Positions 61,701 through 64,000 of a stretch of 64,000 nucleotides of DNA are shown piece after piece (the first letter of the stretch is position 1; each line of letters starts with the position of its first letter). A program made the translations under genes and the position numbers. This DNA comes from Catonia carolina. Lineage: Eukaryota > Arthropoda > Insecta > Hemiptera > Achilidae. The notes under the pieces are model-generated. The model was not told the origin of the DNA, searched no databases, and saw nothing but the letters and a program-made list of their open reading frames with translations. Where the stretch lies: positions 9,755,274-9,819,273 of the forward strand of contig JAQMRL010000014.1 of NCBI GenBank assembly GCA_035578175.1. Direction: 5' to 3'.

Positions 61701-61799
61701 TAAATTTTCAGCCTTAAAGAACCAATGTTATTGTCATCCACTCCTAAAGGAGATGGTGGTAGTTTTGTTGAATAATGTTTCCGAGGTTGAAGAAAGTAC
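37606..61799 (-). CDS. Gap1: Ras GTPase-activating protein, Gap1/RASA3 type (12 exons, 5'-incomplete)
   Basis: This spliced gene encodes a protein that speeds GTP hydrolysis by Ras and is recruited to membranes by its C2 and PH domains. The twelve exons listed separately join in one frame (1,762 nt, about 586 residues). They give, in order, the end of a C2 domain, a RasGAP domain (arginine finger in TIFRGN, then [10 protein letters not shown]), a PH domain ([19 protein letters not shown]), a Btk-type zinc motif (H with CC and CC) and a short tail. This is the RASA2/RASA3/Gap1 order. Vertebrate RASA3 is about 834 residues, so roughly 250 N-terminal residues lie past 64,000. All splice sites are GT-AG and no exon is broken. 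I call it Gap1 because I believe insects have one gene for this group; RASA2 versus RASA3 orthology cannot be settled here. Confidence 0.93.
37765..38690 (-). mobile_element. HINE-like element (copy 4) with internal duplication
   Basis: Minus-strand copy in the last Gap1 intron. The central part (roughly 37,800-38,090) is repeated at 38,090-38,380 as diverged tandem halves. Its 5' terminal motif has decayed (the TATAGGAA end remains). Confidence 0.65.
38730..38910 (-). CDS. Gap1: Gap1 exon k: C-terminal coiled segment
   Basis: 181 nt encoding [20 protein letters not shown] and, later, [20 protein letters not shown] then [11 protein letters not shown]. It corresponds to the RASA3 tail (YKTLKQVIxxVxALEQEHxxY...TKYGS). 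The acceptor tttttttaag is uncommon but the tract is pyrimidine-rich; the donor is gtaagt. Confidence 0.88.
38978..39360 (-). mobile_element. mariner-like remnant
   Basis: Starts with TGAGGAGTGTTCAAAAAGTT after TA. The minus strand keeps [17 protein letters not shown] (first catalytic region, Asp changed to Asn). About 380 bp, ending where the next mariner begins. It sits about 70 bp upstream of the Gap1 exon k acceptor. Confidence 0.6.
39370..40366 (-). mobile_element. mariner remnant, third lineage
   Basis: TA-flanked; left end CGAGGTGTGGCAATTAAGTT, right end (inverted) TGAGGGTCATTCAGAAAGTA, so the ends match only in part. The minus strand has [32 protein letters not shown], the decayed HHxNAxAH region and PRYRPCDFF, in several frames with stops. 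About 1 kb. Confidence 0.65.
40387..40416. repeat. (TAA)n microsatellite
   Basis: About ten TAA/ATA units just past the Gap1 exon j donor. Confidence 0.85.
40432..40577 (-). CDS. Gap1: Gap1 exon j: Btk zinc motif cysteines and following helix
   Basis: 146 nt giving [13 protein letters not shown] after the split codon, which completes the H..CC..C Btk zinc-binding pattern. [20 protein letters not shown] and RLENYM follow, the RASA3-like helix (DRETERIYSLFNLYM). The acceptor is gttacag and the donor gtaagt. A (TAA)n tract lies just past the donor and a HINE fragment just before the acceptor. Confidence 0.9.
40593..40775 (-). mobile_element. HINE-like fragment (copy 5)
   Basis: 3' end fragment: TCTGGTGTGAAACACTCGCA, then the ACTTTCTCTTACC motif and about 150 bp of the body. 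It starts only about 15 bp upstream of the acceptor side of Gap1 exon j. Confidence 0.65.
41088..41240 (+). repeat. tRNA-derived SINE (copy 1)
   Basis: GCGTAGTTGGTAACGCGC fits a tRNA D arm/A box and TGGGTTCAAATCCCA fits a T arm/B box 30-35 bp later. The unrelated tail CACCATCTGCATTAGCAGTA is shared with the inverted copy at 62.8-63.0 kb. It is not a functional tRNA gene because no acceptor pairing follows. Confidence 0.65.
41270..41545 (-). repeat. promoter-like repeat Q (copy 1)
   Basis: Matches 59,880-60,300 in reverse: GACCAATCAGAACGTTTGCC, ATGCATATAAGAGCTC, CAATAGTTCACTCATGTCTT, TAATATAATCAGCTGGG. TATAAGAG followed about 20 bp later by TTCACTC resembles a TATA box and initiator. Confidence 0.55.
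41546..42914 (+). mobile_element. mariner-like element, rosa-type lineage (copy 1)
   Basis: 1,369 bp between TA dinucleotides with inverted ends CCGTGCGTTCGGAAAGTCGC. It holds one transposase gene broken by a single stop and is inserted in repeat Q. Confidence 0.9.
41728..42777 (+). pseudogene. rosa-type transposase, one stop codon
   Basis: About 349 codons. [20 protein letters not shown] and [17 protein letters not shown] form the HTH region. The acidic triad is [20 protein letters not shown] and [11 protein letters not shown]. 38 residues separate the last two Asp, counting the stop. The usual end [11 protein letters not shown] is present. A TAA at 42,535-42,537 is the only lesion seen. 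The ATG at 41,728 is chosen because it begins the conserved region; an in-frame ATG lies five codons upstream. Confidence 0.87.
43252..43370 (-). CDS. Gap1: Gap1 exon i: PH C-terminal helix and start of Btk motif
   Basis: 119 nt encoding [19 protein letters not shown] then [28 protein letters not shown] is the PH C-terminal helix. KYHPGAY begins the Btk zinc motif with its histidine. The split codon (TG, then gtaagt) becomes cysteine with the next exon. Confidence 0.92.
43441..43623 (-). repeat. S-family repeat (partial)
   Basis: GTTTGAACCTCTAGAGG and CCTTCTTCACTGAGTGG, then a truncated body. Confidence 0.65.
43766..44146 (-). repeat. S-family repeat, near full
   Basis: Same orientation as the piece 150 bp to its left, so the pair is head-to-tail. 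It ends at CACTCCATCTACCTGTTATT. Confidence 0.7.
44403..44563 (-). mobile_element. HINE-like fragment (copy 6), tandem cluster
   Basis: Diverged 3' end fragment (hairpin changed to TGTGAAATGCACACA) that runs directly into the next copy. Confidence 0.6.
44566..45034 (-). mobile_element. HINE-like element with internal deletion (copy 7)
   Basis: Has both ends (TCTGGCATGAAACACTCACA ... ATAGGCAAGAGAAAGT) but lacks roughly half of the body; the deletion joins near 44,952. Confidence 0.65.
45035..45165 (-). mobile_element. HINE-like fragment (copy 8), tandem cluster
   Basis: Internal family sequence (GAAAAATTGCACGAA, CATGTCGGGTCC) that begins right at the 5' end of copy 7, giving three partial copies in a row. 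Confidence 0.55.
45207..45331 (-). CDS. Gap1: Gap1 exon h: middle of PH domain
   Basis: 125 nt encoding [19 protein letters not shown] then [20 protein letters not shown] and Q. It matches RASA3 (PLxSIPxxNILAVE...NMFQVIQPERALYIQ). The acceptor is tttttccag and the donor gtaatt. Confidence 0.93.
45490..45665 (-). pseudogene. mariner-type transposase tail, remnant
   Basis: Minus strand reads [20 protein letters not shown] then [20 protein letters not shown] and stop, like the CFxxxxxRWxxCVxxxGDYFEG end of mariner transposases. No ends seen. Confidence 0.4.
45666..46562. other. no gene recognised; small basic ORF fragment
   Basis: AT-rich intron. At 45,774-45,890 (minus) a short frame reads [20 protein letters not shown] then [17 protein letters not shown] and stop. 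Such basic Arg/Lys-rich repeats occur in some insect transposon proteins, but I cannot name it. Confidence 0.35.
46563..46612. repeat. MITE P flank fragment next to splice donor
   Basis: TAGAATTGATTGAAAGCTGC and AGGATGCATTATAAAGATTT are shared with 62,580-62,625 and 26,475-26,520. It ends within about 10 bp of the Gap1 exon g donor. Confidence 0.6.
46620..46726 (-). CDS. Gap1: Gap1 exon g: first strands of PH domain
   Basis: 107 nt encoding [20 protein letters not shown] then [15 protein letters not shown], the start of the Gap1-type PH domain with its basic phosphoinositide-binding residues. The acceptor is tttatag and the donor gtaaat. Only about 7 bp past the donor the intron turns into a dispersed repeat end (46,563-46,612), so a mobile element landed very near this splice site without destroying it. 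Confidence 0.92.
46985..47135 (+). mobile_element. family E fragment (copy 3)
   Basis: AAGAATGCCTTTGATTTTAA, GGTAAAGGGGGAAAAGCATT and TTTGGTATCAGTTCA match the left part of the 31.9 kb copy. Confidence 0.55.
47487..47850 (+). repeat. S-family repeat, near full
   Basis: ACACTCAATCTGTTAGTTGC through GGTTCAAACCAGCCTTTTGG and GACCTAAACAACAA. Confidence 0.75.
47915..48030 (-). repeat. SINE-like repeat U (copy 3)
   Basis: TTTACTAGGATTTAAACACG and AACCTTCGTCTCTAAAAATC match the other two copies. Confidence 0.5.
48031..48609. other. no gene recognised
   Basis: AT-rich intron DNA, nothing assigned. Confidence 0.5.
48610..48840 (-). mobile_element. LINE 3' end fragment
   Basis: Minus strand: [20 protein letters not shown] then [11 protein letters not shown], and the tail CAGTCTCTTGACTGGTTTGA. 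Same family as the 8.1-8.9 kb LINE, but only the last 230 bp. Confidence 0.7.
48845..48955 (-). mobile_element. mariner family B 3' end only (copy B3)
   Basis: Starts after TA with CAAGGTGTGGCTATTAATAA and runs about 110 bp (CACTTATTGTCACCTTCAAT) to CCCTACAAC, where a HINE fragment begins. Confidence 0.7.
48957..49029 (+). mobile_element. HINE-like 3' end fragment (copy 9)
   Basis: About 70 bp ending with the AAGAGAAAG motif, hairpin and CAGATTTTT. It abuts a truncated mariner end at 48,955. It is the only plus-strand copy inside the Gap1 interval. Confidence 0.6.
49319..49417 (-). CDS. candidate 99-nt cassette exon of Gap1
   Basis: Between exons f and g the minus strand has an acceptor (acatttcag), an open 99-nt segment and a strong donor (gtaagt). 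It would be entered with two nucleotides pending and would leave two pending, exactly the phase of the f-g junction, so it could be included in frame. The extra residues begin [20 protein letters not shown] and go on [12 protein letters not shown]. Inclusion would place 33 residues right before the first PH strand. I do not know this insert from any RASA protein. A chance arrangement or a repeat-derived pseudo-exon is possible. Confidence 0.35.
49418..51039. other. no gene recognised
   Basis: Intron DNA, AT-rich, with no splice-flanked open segment that fits the gene and no named repeat. Confidence 0.45.
51040..51303 (+). mobile_element. LINE remnant, left part
   Basis: Plus strand, in shifting frames: [20 protein letters not shown] then [20 protein letters not shown]. 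This is the post-RT region PxxLYGAExW...EMKFLR of RTE-type elements. Confidence 0.6.
51304..51690 (-). repeat. S-family repeat, full copy, inserted in a LINE
   Basis: AAGGTCATCAGCCATAAGGC to CACTCCACCTGTATG. The LINE frame resumes on the other side, so this copy is younger than the LINE. Confidence 0.72.
51691..52025 (+). mobile_element. LINE remnant, right part
   Basis: Continues the interrupted [44 protein letters not shown] and RNRWKDEL, the end of ORF2 (IRWxGHxxRM..ERxPKR). Confidence 0.65.
52026..52541. other. no gene recognised
   Basis: AT-rich intron just downstream of Gap1 exon f. Confidence 0.5.
52542..52615 (-). CDS. Gap1: Gap1 exon f: linker into PH domain
   Basis: 74 nt encoding [19 protein letters not shown] then VVLKEG, which matches the RASA3 linker (FLDLISSS...PIVLKEG). 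It ends with two nucleotides of the glycine codon (GG, then gtaag), so the next exon must begin with one nucleotide. Confidence 0.9.
52903..53205 (-). mobile_element. HINE-like fragment (copy 10)
   Basis: 3' third of the family (AAAAAATCTGGTGTGAAACA, CTCTGGCC, then the AT-rich body). It stops about 50 bp before Gap1 exon e. Confidence 0.65.
53259..53414 (-). CDS. Gap1: Gap1 exon e: C-terminal helices of RasGAP domain
   Basis: 156 nt (52 codons, phase 0-0) starting [20 protein letters not shown] and ending [19 protein letters not shown] is a well conserved stretch of RASA2/3. The acceptor is tgtttcag and the donor gtaattg. A truncated HINE repeat ends about 50 bp downstream in the intron. Confidence 0.93.
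53786..54578 (-). mobile_element. HINE-like element, 5'-truncated (copy 11)
   Basis: Long copy with the 3' hairpin end at 53,790 and a (CA)n tract near 54,540; the 5' terminal motif is missing. Confidence 0.68.
54579..54905. other. no gene recognised
   Basis: Intron DNA; an (AAC)n run lies at 54,870-54,890 just past the exon d donor. Confidence 0.5.
54906..55012 (-). CDS. Gap1: Gap1 exon d: RasGAP FLR...P motif
   Basis: 107 nt coding for [12 protein letters not shown] then [17 protein letters not shown]. This is the RasGAP signature (FLRxxxPAIxxPxxF) that stabilises the finger loop. The acceptor is tttttcag and the donor ATT is followed by gtaag. Phase is 1 in, 0 out. Confidence 0.95.
55168..55232 (-). 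mobile_element. HINE-like 3' end fragment (copy 12)
   Basis: AAATCTGGTGTGAACTC, then TTTCTTGCCAAT and a short body. A GC-rich retroelement segment (55,226-55,735) interrupts it. Confidence 0.5.
55226..55735 (+). mobile_element. GC-rich retroelement 5' segment with core promoter
   Basis: Stands out by base composition. TATATAAA at 55,361-55,368 is followed about 25-30 bp later by GCATCATTCACT, a plausible initiator. An ATG at 55,436 opens 59 codons ([20 protein letters not shown] ... TSAALSPT, stop at 55,613-55,615). The first 180 bp resembles the leader of the 7 kb LINE (GTCCCAG, GCAAGCAGTG, GCCTGC). I read it as the 5' end of the same retrotransposon lineage with the start of ORF1, truncated. 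Near the end GGATTGAACCC, inverted, resembles a B box, so a SINE origin for that part is an alternative. Confidence 0.5.
55361..55368 (+). promoter_or_regulatory. TATA box of retroelement leader
   Basis: TATATAAA, 70 bp upstream of the ATG at 55,436, with an initiator-like CATTCACT about 27 bp downstream. Confidence 0.45.
55999..56110 (-). repeat. S-family repeat fragment
   Basis: GCTGACCATGTGATAAGAAA and GATCGAGTGCAAATAATTGA, the distal end of the family. Confidence 0.6.
56163..56476 (-). CDS. Gap1: Gap1 exon c: RasGAP core with arginine finger
   Basis: 314 nt, the largest exon. It begins [10 protein letters not shown]; the arginine in TIFRGN aligns with the arginine finger of p120GAP (TLFRA), which enters the Ras active site. 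[26 protein letters not shown] and [16 protein letters not shown] follow, all typical of RASA3-like GAPs. The acceptor is tttgcag and the donor is G followed by gtaata. The catalytic region is intact. Confidence 0.95.
56488..57412 (-). mobile_element. HINE-like element, near full (copy 13)
   Basis: About 925 bp with the hairpin end near 56,490, ACTTTCTCTTGCC at about 56,517, (CA)n near 57,270 and a decayed 5' end (CCTATTTATATTCACGATAAG). It fills the intron between Gap1 exons b and c right up to the exon c acceptor region. Confidence 0.7.
57522..57670 (-). CDS. Gap1: Gap1 exon b: start of RasGAP domain
   Basis: 149 nt, phase 0 in, two nucleotides of a codon carried out (AC, then gtaagt). It encodes [14 protein letters not shown] then [20 protein letters not shown], which matches the first helices of the Gap1-type RasGAP domain (PLVRxxLHHGxxVPxI). 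The acceptor is aattgtag. Confidence 0.92.
57671..58057. other. no gene recognised
   Basis: Intron upstream of exon b, AT-rich. Confidence 0.5.
58058..59397 (-). mobile_element. mariner-like element, rosa-type lineage (copy 2)
   Basis: 1,340 bp between TA dinucleotides; inverted ends CAGGGACCGGCAGAAAAAGT / CAGGGACTGACAGAAAAAGT. Carries one transposase gene with a single frameshift. Confidence 0.9.
58197..59281 (-). pseudogene. rosa-type (DD41D) transposase, one frameshift
   Basis: About 361 codons in two frames. [20 protein letters not shown] starts the HTH region. IIMSDEAHF holds the first Asp, [16 protein letters not shown] the second, and [13 protein letters not shown] the third, 41 residues on. 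A one-base loss near 58,795-58,806 moves the frame; the coding sense ([24 protein letters not shown]) continues in the other frame. The end is [11 protein letters not shown]. The Met at 59,281 is preferred over upstream in-frame Mets because similarity starts there. Confidence 0.87.
59398..59879. other. no gene recognised
   Basis: AT-rich intron DNA. Confidence 0.5.
59880..60300 (+). repeat. promoter-like repeat Q (copy 2)
   Basis: Inverted partner of 41,270-41,545: AGACCAATCAGAGCGTTTGC, GCATGCGTATAAGAGCCG at 60,013-60,030, CAATAGTTCACTCTTGTCTT and TAATATAATCAGCTG. No ORF follows that I can name. Confidence 0.55.
60301..60684. other. no gene recognised
   Basis: AT-rich intron DNA next to a mariner derivative. 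Confidence 0.5.
60685..61592 (+). mobile_element. mariner family B derivative with two 3' ends (copy B4)
   Basis: 908 bp between TA dinucleotides. The left 185 bp is an inverted 3' end (TACACTCCTCTATCCCTACA). At CTCAAAAATGTTTA it turns into plus-oriented transposase from VCTDTL onward: [53 protein letters not shown]. Frames are interrupted by a few changes. The junction is the same as in copy B2. The right end lies about 30 bp from the Gap1 exon a donor. Confidence 0.83.
61622..61799 (-). CDS. Gap1: Gap1 exon a: end of second C2 domain
   Basis: 178 nt, entered with 1 nt of a split codon and ending on a complete codon (AAG, then gtgag). It encodes 59 residues starting YFLQPRKH and holding [18 protein letters not shown], the usual end of the C2B domain and the linker before the GAP domain in RASA2/3. 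The acceptor is ttctag. It is the most upstream exon seen; the intron beyond it runs out of the window. A mariner derivative ends only about 30 bp past its donor. Confidence 0.9.
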
Positions 61800-61845
61800 C
61801 TAGAACGAACAAAATAAATAATAAAATTTCACAAATTTTATTTAC

Positions 61846-62580
61846 TTCTATTTTATATAATAAATTTCACCGACGTTTTTAAGCTGCCTTAGTTTCTATT
61901 ATCTGTTACTTGCACATGTTTGGTGGATCCACAATATTCAGAGTACAAAATATCATTTGAAACTACAAAATTTTTAATTTAAAATATTTACAAGATATTA
62001 CATTGTACTCTGATGATGGTGGATTAACCAAAACACAAATAAATATTGTACTCTGATGATGGTGGATTAACCAAAACACAAATAATTATTGTATTCTGAT
62101 GATGGTGGATTAACCAAAACACAAATAAATACTGAACTCTGATGATGGTGGATTAACCAAAACACAAATAATTATTGTACTCTGATGATGGTGGATTAAC
62201 CAAAAAACAAAAATAAATATTGTACTCTGATGATGGTGGATTAACCAAAACACAAATAATTATTGTACTCTGATGATGGTGGATTAACCAAAACACAAAT
62301 AAATACTGAACTCTTATGATGGTGGATTAACCAAAACACAAATAATTATTGTACTCTGATGATGGTGGATTAACCAAAACACAAAAATAAATATAGTACT
62401 CTGATGATGGTGGATTAACCAAAACACAAATAATTATTGTACTCTGATGATGGTGGATTAACCAAAACACAAATAAATATTGTACTCTGATGATGGTGGA
62501 TTAACCAAAACACATGTAAGTGACAGATGATAGAAACTAAGGCAGCTTGAAAAGGTTAGAGAAGTTTATTACAATGAAAT
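61846..62580. mobile_element. foldback MITE P (copy 2) with internal tandem array
   Basis: Inverted ends ACTTCTATTTTATATAATAA and AAGCTGCCTTAGTTTCTAT, mirrored at 62,520-62,578 (GATAGAAACTAAGGCAGCTT). Inner arm TGCACATGTTTGGTGGATCC and its mirror. The right arm has been copied many times (next entry). Confidence 0.7.
62003..62515 (+). repeat. 12-copy minisatellite, unit about 43 bp
   Basis: Units contain CTGATGATGGTGGATTAACC then AAAACACAAATA. Unit ends alternate between AAATA(T/C)TG and ATTATTG, so the array is built largely of two-unit blocks of about 86 bp. A few units have one-base changes or two extra bases. The unit matches the right inner arm of MITE P. Confidence 0.92.
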
Positions 62581-62681
62581 AGAATTGATTCAAGCTGTAG
62601 GATGCATTATAAGGATTTATTAATTTTATTTACACCTGCAAATTAAACCATAACATCAACTAATACTGATGCTATGAAGAA

Positions 62682-63243
62682 AAAATCAGGTACATAACAC
62701 TCACATGACTTTCTCTTGTCAATGTAAATAATGAGCAACATACCTAAAGTTTAATCATGAATAAACAATGTAAAATTAAAATCAACCTCTGTTGGACTTA
62801 AAATATGACTATTTTTATTTTTATTTTTTGTTTAACGTCCGACTGTTCTACAATTACTGCTAATGCAAACGGTGAAGGATGAAATAATTTTTTTGTAACG
62901 TATGAAAATATGCCGTGCCTGAATGGGATTCGAACCCACAGACCAATACAAAATTCGAAAAAAATATGACTAATTACCTCTAAACCCTGCAGAGAAAAAT
63001 ACTTGTAAATGAAAGTTGTAGGTTATTTTTCCCTATAACTTTGATTATGTACCCTTTTTTATAAATTGAATTACTAAGGCTGAAATCTTAAAAAATCTGA
63101 TTTTTTTATAGATTTTGATGAAAAAAAAAGAAAATCACTTATTGCTGCTAAACTAAGCGTTGTACAGAAAAATGTTGGAAGTAGAAGATGTAGGTTTTTA
63201 AAAGTTCTACAACTTTGATTAAATACACTTTTGCTCTAAAATT
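62682..63243 (-). mobile_element. HINE-like element (copy 14) carrying a SINE, cut by mariner
   Basis: The 3' end near 62,690 (ACTTTCTCTTGTC) and the body are present. A tRNA-derived SINE sits at 62,812-62,972. At 63,244 a mariner interrupts the copy. Confidence 0.65.
62812..62972 (-). repeat. tRNA-derived SINE (copy 2)
   Basis: Inverted relative to 41.1 kb: GCCTGAATGGGATTCGAACC then CACAG (T arm/B box), and GACTGTTCTACAATTACTGC, TAATGCAAACGGTGAAGGAT. It is inserted inside HINE copy 14. The A-box half is missing. Confidence 0.62.
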
Positions 63244-64000
63244 CGAGGTGTGGCTATTAAATAACAAGACTGATGCTGCTGTGGATCAAGGAGGCATGCG
63301 TCAACCGCCATTAATCAACAGTTGTTTAGTGTGAACCTTTCTCTTTAATATTTAGCTAGTCTCGCTTCTGTAAACACCGTTTAGTCTGAGCCTACGTTCG
63401 TGTTTTGTTGTTTTTTTTTTGTTTTGCCGGATAAAATGGTCAGTGTAATAGTAGAGTAACGAATTATTGTGAAATTTCACTTTAAACTTGGAAAAACTGC
63501 AACTGAAACTTATAATTTACTGAAAGAAGTGTATGGCAGTAAAGGTTTATCGAGAGCATGTGTTTTTGAATGATTTAAGCATTTTAAAGATGCCAGAGAC
63601 GACGTTGAAAATGATTCGCGGCCAGGTCGCCCTTCAACGTCAAAAACGGATGAAAATGTCTAAAAAATAGGTAATTAGATTCGGTCTGACCATCGATTAA
63701 GTATTTGCGCAATAGGTGAAACTGTAGGTACTGATAAAGAATGTGTACAAAAAATTTTACATGACAATTTTAACAAGCGAAAAATATGTGCTAAAATGGT
63801 GCCTAAAATTCTAATGTTTGAACAACAAGAAGCTCGTAAAAATGTTTGTACTGACACTTTGTACGCGATTGAAAATGACCCAAATTTTTTGGAAACAATA
63901 ATAACTTGTGAAGAAACGTGGTTTCTTACTTATGATCTGGAAACAAAGCGCCAATCCATGTACTGGAAGAGCCAAACTTCACCGAGAGCCAAAAGCTCAA
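63244..64000 (+). mobile_element. mariner family B with authentic 5' end (copy B5), cut by window end
   Basis: Starts CGAGGTGTGGCTATTAAATA and, unlike B1, B2 and B4, goes on into a real 5' UTR and transposase start. The left dinucleotide is TT instead of TA. It lies in HINE copy 14. The 3' half is outside the window. Confidence 0.8.
63436..64000 (+). pseudogene. mariner B transposase, 5' part
   Basis: ATG at 63,436: MVSVIVE, stop, RIIVKFHFKLGKTATETYNL, LKEVYGSKGLSRACVFE, stop, FKHFKDARDDVENDSRPGRP, then [36 protein letters not shown] (the first catalytic Asp reads Glu, in CEETW). Several stops. It shows where the derivatives B2 and B4 join: just at AGCTCGTAAAAATGTTTG near 63,828-63,848. Confidence 0.8.

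Noticed and set aside
62003..62515. CRISPR-like array of regular repeats
   Set aside because: The whole unit repeats with no unique spacers, in an insect intron, and it derives from a MITE arm. It is a minisatellite.

Overview
This 64 kb window is AT-rich eukaryotic nuclear DNA, almost certainly from an insect. One host gene with long introns is buried in many kinds of transposable element. The transposon set (several Tc1/mariner lineages, a pogo/Tigger element, TTAA-flanked piggyBac-type MITEs, Jockey/CR1/RTE-like LINE pieces, tRNA-derived SINEs, a Helentron-like family) fits a large insect genome. Hemiptera is my guess, but nothing here proves the order.

Right half (37.6-61.8 kb, minus strand): twelve consecutive exons of a Ras GTPase-activating protein of the Gap1/RASA2/RASA3 type. 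The splice phases agree at every junction. The exons encode the end of the second C2 domain, the whole RasGAP domain with its arginine finger, the PH domain, the Btk zinc motif and the C-terminal tail with stop codon. The 5' part (first C2 domain and start) lies beyond 64,000. The introns hold nearly all the other sequence: about ten copies of a 0.95 kb Helentron-like (HINE) repeat, mariner copies, SINEs and a 12-copy minisatellite. A phase-compatible extra exon candidate (49,319-49,417) sits just before the PH domain.

Left half (0-37 kb): mostly transposons, many nested. Notable are two tandem HINE copies (0-1.3 kb), a double-3'-ended mariner (2.5-3.4 kb), a piggyBac-type MITE next to another MITE that carries a mariner (4.2-6.8 kb), LINE remnants (6.8-9.6 kb), a 2.86 kb Tigger element with a PHD-finger transposase inside a chain of TTAA-bounded elements (13.0-17.9 kb), a 0.9 kb palindrome made of three palindromes (17.9-18.8 kb), more LINE pieces (19-23.7 kb), and mariner/Tigger derivatives (26.9-33.4 kb). 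Two small splice-flanked open segments (3,954-4,055 and 35,077-35,125, plus strand) may be exons of other host genes.

The most interesting signals are the Helentron-like family with asymmetric terminal repeats, the mariner derivative that carries two 3' ends and seems to have multiplied in that form, and the nested palindrome at 18 kb. Exon borders and element ends were read by eye from splice consensus, reading frame and terminal repeats. Ends of degraded repeats are approximate.
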